NCBI GenBank assembly: GCA_025506515.1
Contig: CM046457.1
Span: forward strand, 39,318,231-39,382,230
Origin: Flaveria trinervia
Lineage: Eukaryota > Streptophyta > Magnoliopsida > Asterales > Asteraceae
DNA: 64,000 nt
Direction of reading: 5' to 3'
Below are positions 55,150 to 64,000 of the stretch, in pieces. The notes below the pieces were generated by a model. It had not been told where the DNA came from. It was given only the letters and a program-made list of their open reading frames with translations, and made no database searches. How positions within the stretch are numbered: position 1 is the stretch's first letter; each line of letters begins with the position of its first letter. The translations under genes were made by a program, and so were the position numbers.

Positions 55150-58100
55150 AACTCCCCCTAGGCTGATGCTACTAAAACTCCTGAAGACTTTAGATATCAA
55201 TATTCCTTATTAGGATGATAACCAGCCCTTTCTTTATAACATGATCAGGATCCTTCAGACTATCAAAGTATCTTCTCATGTCAAAGAGATCATGTAGAGG
55301 CAACTGAAACATGTCTTGCCAAGTGTAGACATTCTCAATGCCATGATCTCTAATGACATGCCACCTTTATGGATTTGTAGCATATGTCCAGGACATGATG
55401 GGTCTTTCTAATGCAAGAGGAGCTATTGGAATGGGAGATGATGGAGCATCCTCTGCCTGCACATCCTCAGGATGTTCTGACTCATTCTAAGGTTTAGAAA
55501 AGGATGCAATCTTCTTCTTCTTCTTTGGCTTTGGTTTAGAAGCCATCCTTTTCTTTCTTTTTACTACTTTTAACTAAGAAGACTGGCCTGCAGTACCGGA
55601 TTGTTCTTCATTCTCTTTCTTAGTTGGGTCTTCTACTCTCACAGGTTCAGATTGAGAGTGAATCTGACCCTGCTATGGATCAGAAGATGAAGCTTGTTGA
55701 ACTCAGCAGGAGGTCTAGGTTGTGATGTCTTTGGTTATTCAACCTTAACCTCCACTTCAGGTGGGGCTTGACTTGGAGGGGAATGTAAGTCAACTAGCTC
55801 TCCACTCTTGATCTTCTACTTGATCACCCTGATATGCTCATCCATAGTGGATAGAGACATGGGGCCAAGTCTCCTTCTGGAGAATCCATACAGCTTCAAG
55901 AAGCTCATCATCCTCTACCTGTCAATAGATTTCTTCATGCTTTTATGGATGATGTCCCTTGACTTAGTAGCTTCTTCCTTTAGCTTTCTTTTGGTAGCTT
56001 TCTTTCCTTGACTATCTCAAGTTCAAGTTGTTTAAGATACTCAAACTCAATATAGTCAAAGGATAAGGGAAGAAGTGCTTTTGCCTATTAAAGGCCTGTG
56101 GCACTCAGGTAGTTGATCATCTTAACCCTTTCTTCTTCTTTATCTACCTGAGGTTCTTGTTGAACCACATCCTGATATGCAGGGCTTTCTTGAACTAGGG
56201 AGAGAGTAGGCACATGCTTGTATAATCTTTTCTTCTTCTATCTTCTTTGATTTGTACTAGTAACTCCGCATCTTTTGCCTCTTTCTTCTCCCTTAACCTT
56301 TCCAGGTCAACAAGTTCATTGAGTTCCTCTAAGGGGAGAGAGATGACATTATTTATGTCGTAGTTCCTTATCTACAGGTATTTTATCCTCACTGCCCATA
56401 ACCCATCATTCTGAGTATCTTGTCTGGGGGAAGCCCTGATTGCAGTCTCCATGAGTATTGCAAACCTAGAAGAGGAACTTTCTCCCCTCAGCTTTCTTTT
56501 CTTCTCTCTCTTCTCCTCCTTAATCTCCTCAGAAGTCATTTTTCTTTTACCTTTATCACTCGTAGATGTTTGTGACTCAGGGTGGAGAGATCTTTGGCCT
56601 TCATTGCTGGATGTAGCTTCCAAGCTTTGGCCAGAGAGAGGTTGAGAAGCACCTTCATCAACAAGTGTCTCAAAAATGGAATTAATCTCTACAGTAGTTG
56701 TTGGTGATAAGATAGGGCTCTTAGGTTCTGTCACTGGGCCTTCAGTAAAGGTTTCCCTTATGAAGCTAATCTTAGGGTCTGCCTCAACATCCAGTTGACC
56801 GATGACATTGCCCGATTGCCATAGTCTTCTTCTAAGGCTGAACTTTGCAGTGATACTGTCTTGGATTATTTGGGCCAACTTGTCAGCTTGTCTTGATTGC
56901 CTTGGATTGACAAGTGGCATGTTGACTAAATCCAGACCTTCATAGAAGTTCAAGGTCTGAAAGTTGAAGATCTCCTGCCGCCCTTGAACTCTAATGATGA
57001 TTAGGGCTTTCCTATTGCTGTCATACCTCCACCTAATGATGTGATTGGAAGATGGTGGAGATGACATAGCCCTTGTTATCCTATTCTCAAACAGAATCTG
57101 TATGAAGGAGTCTATATAGTCCACATCAATGTGAATTTGAGGAGGTTGCTGAGAATGCACAATTCCAAGTGAGGATGGTGAGTCCTTAGTGTCCATTCTC
57201 TCTGAAGAACTCCCAAGTTCTATAGCTATAATGACTTTCTCCCCCTTATTGGTAGCATCACCCACTTGCATAGGTGAGCCATGAGTTAGATCAATCACAT
57301 CCACAGGATCTTGTATTCCTGGTTGAGCTCTTCTCAAGGTCTCCCAATTAGTTTTTCCTTAAGATATGAAATCTGAAGTTGCTGATCATTGACCCTGTTC
57401 TACAAGGTAGTCATTCGAGATTCAAGGTGACTAACCTTGGAGACTAAATAGGTGCATGTTTTAGACAATTTTTGCACCTTTAGTCTTAAATTCCTCTCAT
57501 CTTCATGAAAAGAATCATTAGGGGATGAGATGATTGGACCAAAGTCGTCATTCTCACCACCAACTTTAGGTTCTTGGCTACTGGATTTCCTCAGCTCACT
57601 GGCAATCTCAGCATAGATGTCAAAGGGCTGAGTTACCATAGTTGAGGTCTTAATGATGTAGTCACTTTCAAAAGTGAGAGCCTCTTCCATATGGACATCC
57701 TGAACAGGTTTAGAAGTGTCCACCTCAGTAGTAGGTGACTGATGGGAGCTACAAGTAGTAGCCTCAGAAGCACTCATCTCTCTTTGAGTAGGGGAAAAGA
57801 AGAGAGAATCATGGTACTCACTAAAACCTAGATCTTCATCGGTGTAGAAATCAAGGTTGGGGATTGGTTGGTTGAGATCTAAAGGCTGGGGATGATAACT
57901 ATCCCCTGAAGGTTGATCACTTGAGTGTTAAGACTTAGAGTGATGGCTTAAGACAGTTTGGCTTATGAGCTCAACAGGCTGAGCATGAGGAACCTTAGCA
58001 CTGATCCTTTAAGAGATGGGAGTGGTTTGCTCCTCAGGAGAAGTGGGAGCTCTAGTGTCCACTTCCTCCAGTATGGGTGAGTGTATAGGGACCTACACAT

Positions 58101-59060
58101 TCTGAATAGCCTGAGTAGGGGTTCATTTGGATTTTCTTTGGTATGTGAGGGTGATTTGTGGTTGTGTCGGTGGTTGGGATATAGCAGGTGTGGGTTCAAC
58201 ACTAGCTGGTGCTACTAGGTTGTCACCATGAGCAATGAGCTCTAACAATTTTGGTACCAGGGCTGTTTCTACCCCAGAGAAGCCAACAGTGGGCTTTCTT
58301 AGTATTTTAAATATGTCGGGCTTCATCTGTCACAGTTTAAGAATGTTACCTATTCCCCTTAACTGTGAGCCCAGTTCATAGTTAAGAATGTACTGGGCAT
58401 ATCTAAGGAACATGTAATATTCTATGGAGTCCAAGTTTGCAGGCAAATTAGTATAAATAAATTGAGAATACCTGAACTTGACCCCCTGAATCATTCCATG
58501 GATAATGAAGGAGAGATCCTTAGGAATCTGATCCCATCCACCATGCTTGTTTGATAAGCTATGGATAACCACATGGAGCAGCAATCTGCACTGGGATGAA
58601 GCCTTCCCTACCCTGAAGGTCTTGACAGAGTAATCTCCCTCATACCCCACCTGCTCAAAAGAATGATCGACAACTTCTTTTAGGAAGAACACCTAACCTT
58701 CTTCATCATCCAGCTGAAGATGCATGTTGATGATGGCCGGAGTGATGAAGACTGTTCTCCCCTGCACTCTGAAAGACAGTGCCTTCTCCCCATCCATTAT
58801 GACCTCTTGGCAGGTCTCCCAAAATTCGAGCAGATCATCCTCATAGAATGGAGGATCAATGGTTAGGGAGGTGAAGTAGTTGGACAAAGCTAAGAAGAGA
58901 CGAACCTCAAAAAATTGAGGATCTTTCTCAGAGCTTAACAGAGCAACCTGGTTGTGTTGCCTATGGAGCTGCATGGTAAAGTTTAGGTCATTTCTGTGAA
59001 TGGGGTTGGCTATTGTGAGGTAGCTTAAGGATGAAGAAAGAAAGAAGAAAGAAATTTCAG
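55150..59060 (-). pseudogene. E3 post-pol ORF3, nearly full length, broken
   Basis: Extra reading frame behind pol, about 1300 codons. The N-terminal part (58693-59060) has MQLHRQHNQVALLSSEKDPQ, NYFTSLTIDPPFYEDDLLEF and FITPAIINMHLQLDDEEG. Next come FLKEVVDHSFEQVGYEGDYS, HVVIHSLSNKHGGWDQIP and MFLRYAQYILNYELGSQLRG; then a Pro/Thr/Ser-rich region, a coiled coil at 57400-57500 (LRLKVQKLSKTCTYLVSKVS, LESRMTTLQNRVNDQQLQIS), the 321-codon open stretch 56372-57337 with a basic KRKMTSEEIKEEKREKKRKL motif, and a decayed C-terminus (WHVIRDHGIENVYTWQDMF) near 55300. Stops lie at about 58690, 58328, 58130, 57960, 57340 and 56370. The position recalls the envelope-like ORF of SIRE elements, but no clear signal peptide or transmembrane segment is visible. 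Function unknown. Confidence 0.78.
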
Positions 59061-59744
59061 AGAGAAATTTGGGGTTTATATTTGGAGGAAGAAGCAGATG
59101 ATAGAACGAGGGGTAAACCGTTGGGTTTATATATGAAAAGGATTTCAGATAATGTTTAATGAAAGAAGACAAACTTTGAAATCCAGATGTCGGTTCCACC
59201 TCTGAAAAAGTAGTTTATTTTTGCTCAAAAAGTAGTTTTCTTGGAAGTCAAAAAGCTTCCAAAGGTAAATTATCTTTGGAAGTTTTAAATGAAAAAGCTT
59301 CTGAAGCTAAAATGACTTCAGAAGATTTTCCTAAGAGTTGTGAAGATTATGACTTCGGAAGAAAATCAAGACTTGAGAGTTTTGTCTAAGAAAAAATCTT
59401 CCGAGAGTTAATTTGCTTCGGAAGAAAAAGGTCCTTGAAAACATAAAAGTGCCAAAGAAAATTTTAAGCTTCAGAAGATATTTTAGAAATTTCTTCTGAA
59501 GCTAAAATACTTGGGCAATTATTTGTTTTAAAAGTATAAATTTATTCTAAAGTTAAAAACATAACTTCCGAAGGGTCAAAAATTTCATAAATCTAAGGAA
59601 AGTCTTCCAAAAGATTTTCATCTAAAGAAAACTTAGGACACACATGTTTTAAGAAATAAGAAGAATTAGTTTTAAGAAAAACCTACTCAAAGTTGATCAT
59701 CCCAATAGCTGATACAAGATATTTAAATATCTGTTCATCAAAAG
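59061..59744 (-). other. E3 pol-ORF3 spacer, truncated
   Basis: Homologous to 4545-5310 of E1, with CTTCGGAAG at 59353 and 59416. It stops at TTCATCAAAAG, exactly before the sequence coding the end of RNase H in E1; the H LTR begins at 59745. The first frame of 58693-59199 extends upstream of the methionine of MQLH into this spacer. Confidence 0.8.
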
Positions 59745-59995
59745 TGTGAAGTCTGCTCGATCGGTTGACATCCGAACCTGTTCTTGAGGGAAGGAATCAA
59801 AAACCAAAACCAAGAGTCAAACAATAGAACGAACAAGAATATAATGGTTTCATTGATAAAACCTAATGATTACAAGCTCGTTAAACATAAGAATCAAGAC
59901 TCTTGGCAAGGAGAGATCGAGCATGATCTCCCCTCTCATCCGGTAGCACCTAGGCCCCGGGCACACTCCTTAATCTCTCTACACAATGAAACTAG

Positions 59996-60003
59996 TATTT
60001 ATA
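59996..60003 (-). promoter_or_regulatory. TATA box of the H LTR
   Basis: TATAAATA on the minus strand, placed between the repeat array (upstream) and the LTR 3' part (downstream), which agrees with a minus-strand element. Confidence 0.55.
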
Positions 60004-60033
60004 GGCCTTAGCTTGAGATGCGACTGGGCCCAT

Positions 60034-60153
60034 TCGTACGATTGGGCCATGCGTATAGTTCAGTCATACGACTGGACCATACGTATGGTTAAATCGTACG
60101 ACTGGACCATACTTATGGTTCAGTCTTACGAATGGCCCCAATAGCATCTCTTA
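60034..60153 (-). repeat. 30-bp tandem repeat in the H LTR
   Basis: Four units starting at 60034, 60064, 60094 and 60124, core TCGTACGACTGGACCATACG (plus strand). Degenerate units continue to about 60200. Confidence 0.88.
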
Positions 60154-60325
60154 GTCAGACGACTGGTCTAATAGCATGGCTCAATCGTACGACTGAGTCT
60201 CATTCGCATATGAACCTACAAATGACCCAGTTTCATGTGTTTACAACATATCAAGTGTATTACATTAAGCCTAGACTATTTGTCAAGCGACGGACACACT
60301 ATATATGACAATATATGCTCCAACA

Positions 60326-61300
60326 AATTCGCCCTTGGACGTTGATTGCATATAGTAGATAACACCTCTTACAATCTTCGGTCAATCTTTGCTCTGGTTT
60401 CCAATAGAATTATACGAAAATCATATTAGCCCATGTTGCCAATCCATCAGGTTGCTACAGTATCCCTGAAAATAAATTTATGCACAATAGCTTTCGTTTA
60501 CTTTGCAAAACACCATCATAGTAGCAAGATTCCCCATATGACTGATTTTTCCAGATAATGACATGAACAGTTTTCTATTGCTTCAATCTTCACACAGGCT
60601 AACCTGATTAACATTAATACCTGTAGAAATTCTCCCTCAAATTCAGCATATCCCAATATATAAACGTTGTGTTCTCCTGGCGTCTTCATGCGGTGTATTG
60701 GGCAAAAGATAGAAGGTTCCAATCCACAGCTAACAATCTCAAACAAATCAGCATGCACTTAGATTCATCGTCAGAAACCAGCTCACATAATCACTTTCTG
60801 ATTGCGTCTTCAATTTCTCTATCCATGGATTGCCCCTAAGAATGAGAATCCTCTCTGTGCGGATAAATATAACTTGATTGGCCCATAAATAGTCAGATGT
60901 TCCTGACTATCCCACAAAATCAGCACCAACTGCTGACAAATTCTCTTCTCACTTTCGTGTTCTAACTACATTCATCTATTTTGGAAGTCCAACGAATAAT
61001 GGGATCCATCGATCTTATTTGACAAAAAACCTCGGGATAAATGTGCTTTGATCATTCTCAAATCTACGCAAGAGGCGGTTCGAGACCCTTTTTCTTGTCT
61101 TGAACTCCATACTTTCATATGACATGGAGGACAAATATCACATTCGTGTGAATGGATGATACGGATGATATATTCGTGCGACTGGACAAATGCGGATGAG
61201 TCAATCATGCGACTAGACAAATACGGATGAGTCAATCGTGCAATTGGACAAATGCAGATGAGTCAATGAAGATGGCTCAGTCGTGCGAGTGAAGATACGA
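60326..61300 (-). mobile_element. Element H 3' internal region (non-coding), with polypurine tract and 31-bp repeat
   Basis: Begins with the purine tract (minus strand GTCCAAGGGCGAATT, 60326-60340). No recognisable coding sequence; the ORFs 60516-60758 and 60972-61235 show no family motif. At 61174-61266 three units of a 31-bp repeat (TCGTGCGACTGGACAAATGC...) share their core with the LTR repeat. Cut on the right by the G LTR. Confidence 0.65.
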
Positions 61301-62217
61301 TGATAGGATCAGCGATCACAAGTTTGATGTATTAGAGTTCAAAGCAGCGGAATACGAACAGGAATTAGACAAATTGTAGCAAGCAATCGATACTTGTATG
61401 CATTAAGAGCACATACGGTTATAGGGAGAGAATATATATTTCTGATTTCAGGGAATGTTTATAGATGTAGAATATTTCTAATCAAATCATTCAAAACATT
61501 AATTCATTCATTCACTTATTACAATAGGTTGTCACTCCTTATATAGAGTGCAACAATCACTGTTGTTATCACGGAAAGTGACAACTGGCAGATCTAATAC
61601 AAAAATAACTAACTCTTAACAAACTACTGAAATGTTCATAACTACTGAGAACATAACAGAGTGTTAAGTACAGAATATAAAACTACTAATTAGAAACTAC
61701 TGAAACTACAACGACTGAAGAACAAGCTCTTCAGTCGTTTTACAAAACTACTGAAACATAAAACTACTGAAACTAGAAATATAAAACTACTGATATCACA
61801 ACTACTGAAGAAGTACTCTTCAGCAGTTGTGACAAACTACTGAGGCTTCAGTACTTGATCTTCAGACTTTGACCTTCAGGTGTTTCATCAGCTGATGACT
61901 TCAGTAGATATCATCAGCTGATGTCTTCAGTCTTTGTCTTCAGACTTTGTACATCAGTTGTTGATCTTCAGTACTTGTAAACTCTTCAGCTGTTGTACTT
62001 CAGTACTTTGGTCTTTCAGCTTCAGCACTTGTGTTCTTCAGCTGTTGTACTTCAGTACTTTAGTTCTTCAGCTGTTGAAGTTTTCAGCACTTGATCTTCA
62101 GTTGTTGAAGTCTTCAGCACTTGTCAAACTGCTGATGAGGCTTTCAGCAGTGGTTGTGATACCATGTGGGACTTAGAGGTTTTCTGATCTTGGCTCATTG
62201 GTTCTTTTGGTCCAACA
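61301..62217 (-). repeat. 3' LTR of element G
   Basis: 917 bp; minus strand TGTTGGACCAAAAGAACC...GATCCTATCA. Same family as the solo LTR at 17944-18836. Contains the TATA box (61537-61545, minus), the perfect 12-bp hairpin at 61710-61739 and arrays of CTTCAG/AACTACTGA motifs. The purine tract GGTTCAGGGGGAGTT (62218-62232, minus) stands before it. Confidence 0.92.
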
Positions 62218-62434
62218 AACTCCCCCTGAACCAATGCAGCCAAAACCTCTAAATTATTTATTATCCCACTTATTGTTGGCAAAATTGTTGGTCTTTTTCC
62301 TTCTTGATCAGTAGAGAAGATGACCCATGTAAGCTCCGGCCTGGGAAGAAATCTCAGATATTTGTTTGGCAGAGTATGAATGGGAACTCTGTTTTGGGGA
62401 ACTGGACACAGATTTGTTATCCCATTCATGAGAT
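62218..62434 (-). other. Element G 3' UTR and polypurine tract
   Basis: Non-coding tail between ORF3 and the LTR; homologous to 21481-21699 of D. Confidence 0.8.
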
Positions 62435-63965
62435 TTACTTCCCCATAATGAGTCTGTATGACTCTCGAACATAGGCCTCAAGGAGAACAACTTGTTCCTC
62501 CTGAGAGAGTTCTTCTACTCCCCCTTCGAAGAAGAACTCTGGACCATAGTACTCTGATAAGTACTTCATGGTCCTGCCATTTTTTAGCTCCACCGTAGTT
62601 ACCTCCCTATATACAAATTCATCAGGATGGTTGCCTTCAAGGAGTAACTGGAGCTCATTCTTCTGGATGTCTTCAAGCTTTTTATATAACAACCCCTTCT
62701 TAATCATCTTGTTTTCTAGTAAAGCTTGAGGGGTCTTCTTTGCTTGGTGAGCTTTCTTGAATTCATCAATGATTTCCCAAGGTGAGACTACAATGGCCAA
62801 CATGATGGTAGACTCTATTGTTTTTCATACCTGGCCATTGTATCTGTGTGGAATAGTTCATTTATGGATTCTAGAACTTACCCTGGGGTCTGGCCATACT
62901 CTCACTCTCTCCTTCTGATACTGAAAAGTGTGCCTGAGAGTGTACAGCCTTTGAGCATGCCCTTTCATCGCTTGAATAGATGATGACTGAGGAAATTCCT
63001 TGTCAACCATCTTCAACAGTTGCTCATCGTGCTGTTTCTGCTGTTCTTCTTCTTCTATCTTGACTCTGACCATTTCCCTTTGAGAGTCAGGTGTGATCAT
63101 GGGTTGACTTCGGGGTTTTGGTAGCTTTAGAACAGCAGAGAGTGGCAGACTATCATCTTCATCTTCCTCTTCTTCTTCTTCTTCCATCCTCAGCACCCTT
63201 CTCCTCCTTCTGGGTGCATCACTGGATGATGGTTGGGTTGGTGAAGGAGTTGGTTTTGGAGAATGAAGATGTTTGGATTTTCGCTTAGAGATTGGTTGGG
63301 AGATTTGAGGGATAGGCTCTGTTTGAGTGGGTGGAAGGGAAGGTTGATCCAGCATCTTTGTAGTTAGTTTTGCCTTTGTGAGTTTAGCCATCTCTAACCT
63401 TTTACCAGCCCCAGCCTCATCAAGGGCTTCCACAATAATCCCTTTGTTGAATTGCTCAGACAGACATATTCTGGTGGCTATAGCCAGAATGCTGTCCCTG
63501 GTCCATGCGCGAATCTCCATTAACGATCTTCCTAAGTATTTTGCAATAAAGCGGATCATTATTTCCAATCTCTCTTTTTCCAGAGCATCATACCCTGCCC
63601 ATCGGGTTTGTATCTCTTGCACTTCCCACCTTCTGATCTCATTATCCAGTGTGGCTGTGTCAAACCCCTGCCTGAAGAGTTGTATAATTATTTTATCCAT
63701 GGATCGGTTGTGTGTAGTGTCAGCTTCTTTTACCAGCTCCTCCAAGGATTTGTCTTCAGCAGTATGATCATCAGCACTTTTCTTTCGCTTGTAAGTGAGC
63801 AGAGGTTGCTTTTCTTTCTCCTCCTGTTGGGCTTGCTTCTCTTCCTCTTTCCTCTTCTTTTCTTTTCCTCTCTTTTCTTTCACTGCAGTACTCTCCCCCT
63901 TTTTGGATGCATTGGAGGAAGGTTTGTACCGCAGAAAGAGTCTTTTGTACAGCAGCATCAATCAA
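62435..63965 (-). pseudogene. Element G post-pol ORF3, C-terminal half, largely open
   Basis: An open frame of 367 codons (62858-63961) and one of 122 codons (62435-62803), in the same frame but separated by two TGA codons. Contents: a Lys/Glu-rich charged region (KEKRGKEKKRKEEEKQAQQE) and a helical part with MDKIIIQLFRQGFDTATLDN, WEVQEIQTRWAGYDALEKER and LGRSLMEIRAWTRDSILAIA. A Pro/Ser-rich linker, APRRRRRVLRMEEEEEEEDE and EQLLKMVDKEFPQSSSIQAM follow. The tail has VVSPWEIIDEFKKAH, LQLLLEGNHPDEFVYREVTT and LSEYYGPEFFFEGG. A GTAAGT (62876-62881, minus) stands just before the two stops. The rest lies right of the window. Homologous to the tail in D; weakly like E3 in layout. No known domain recognised. 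Confidence 0.78.
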
Positions 63966-64000
63966 GGGCTGTAAAGTGGAGGAAAGCCTCTCATCAATGG

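Larger units (their letters stand above)
59745..60325 (-). repeat. 3' LTR of element H
   Basis: 581 bp. On the minus strand it starts TGTTGGAGCATATATTG after a purine-rich tract and ends near CAGACTTCACA. It holds a 30-bp tandem repeat (60034-60153) and a TATA box. Unlike any other LTR in the window. Left border set by the switch from E3 sequence. Confidence 0.75.

Noticed and set aside
56372..57337. 321-codon open frame as a host gene
   Set aside because: It lies in line with other ORF3 pieces between an LTR with its purine tract and the pol-ORF3 spacer of an E-family element, so it belongs to the element.
59784..60011. ORF of 75 codons in the H LTR
   Set aside because: No motif, within an LTR, and on the strand opposite to the element's TATA box.
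60034..60153. Evenly spaced 30-bp repeat as a possible CRISPR array
   Set aside because: Units are contiguous, with no unique spacers, inside an LTR of a plant element.

Overview
The window reads as intergenic heterochromatin of a large flowering-plant genome, probably a eudicot; the species cannot be fixed from the sequence. Nearly all 64 kb can be assigned to LTR retrotransposons of the Ty1/Copia and Ty3/Gypsy (chromovirus, Tekay/Del-like) groups. No convincing host gene, tRNA, rRNA or CRISPR array is seen. Almost every retroelement reading frame carries stops, frameshifts or deletions, so these are fossils. Many stops are of the TGG-to-TAG/TGA or CAG-to-TAG kind expected from deamination of methylated cytosine.

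Layout, left to right. 1-4280: 3' ends of two related Copia elements (A1, A2, plus strand), each with a 3' LTR. 4281-11861: a SIRE/Maximus-like Copia element (E1, minus strand) with gag, protease, integrase, RT-RNase H and the start of an extra post-pol ORF ('ORF3'), cut on the left by A2. 11917-28596: Copia element C (minus) with both LTRs and a CCTTT target-site duplication (TSD). Inside C's RNase H lies Copia element D (13899-22526, plus, TSD ACAAC), and inside D's protease lies a solo LTR (17944-18836, TSD GAGCA). 28602-30541 and 51430-52160: E2 (plus), of the same family as E1 and head to head with it. It is split by a Tekay-like Gypsy array (30542-51429, TSD TGAAA) of four LTRs and three internal regions. 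52166-54378: a decayed Copia gag (F, plus). 54379-59744: 3' LTR and a nearly complete but broken ORF3 of another E-family element (E3, minus). 59745-61300: LTR and 3' internal part of family H (minus). 61301-64000: LTR and ORF3 of family G (minus), the family that also gave the solo LTR.

The insertions can be ordered from four exact TSDs: E1/E2 are oldest, C entered their LTR junction, D entered C, and the G-family element (now a solo LTR) entered D. Independently the Gypsy element entered E2 and then expanded in place. Its two middle LTRs are chimeras of the first and last LTR with different crossover points, and all three internal copies share the same lethal mutations, so the array grew by unequal recombination after the element had died.

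The least explained signals are: the chimeric-LTR triplication; the post-pol ORF3 found in families D, E and G; the fusion of integrase to the ORF3 tail in D with loss of RT; and short motifs private to each family (E: CTTCCGAAG; D/G: CTGAAG and CAGTAGTT hairpins; H: a 30/31-bp TCGTACGACTGGACC-type repeat) that recur both in the LTR and in internal sequence.
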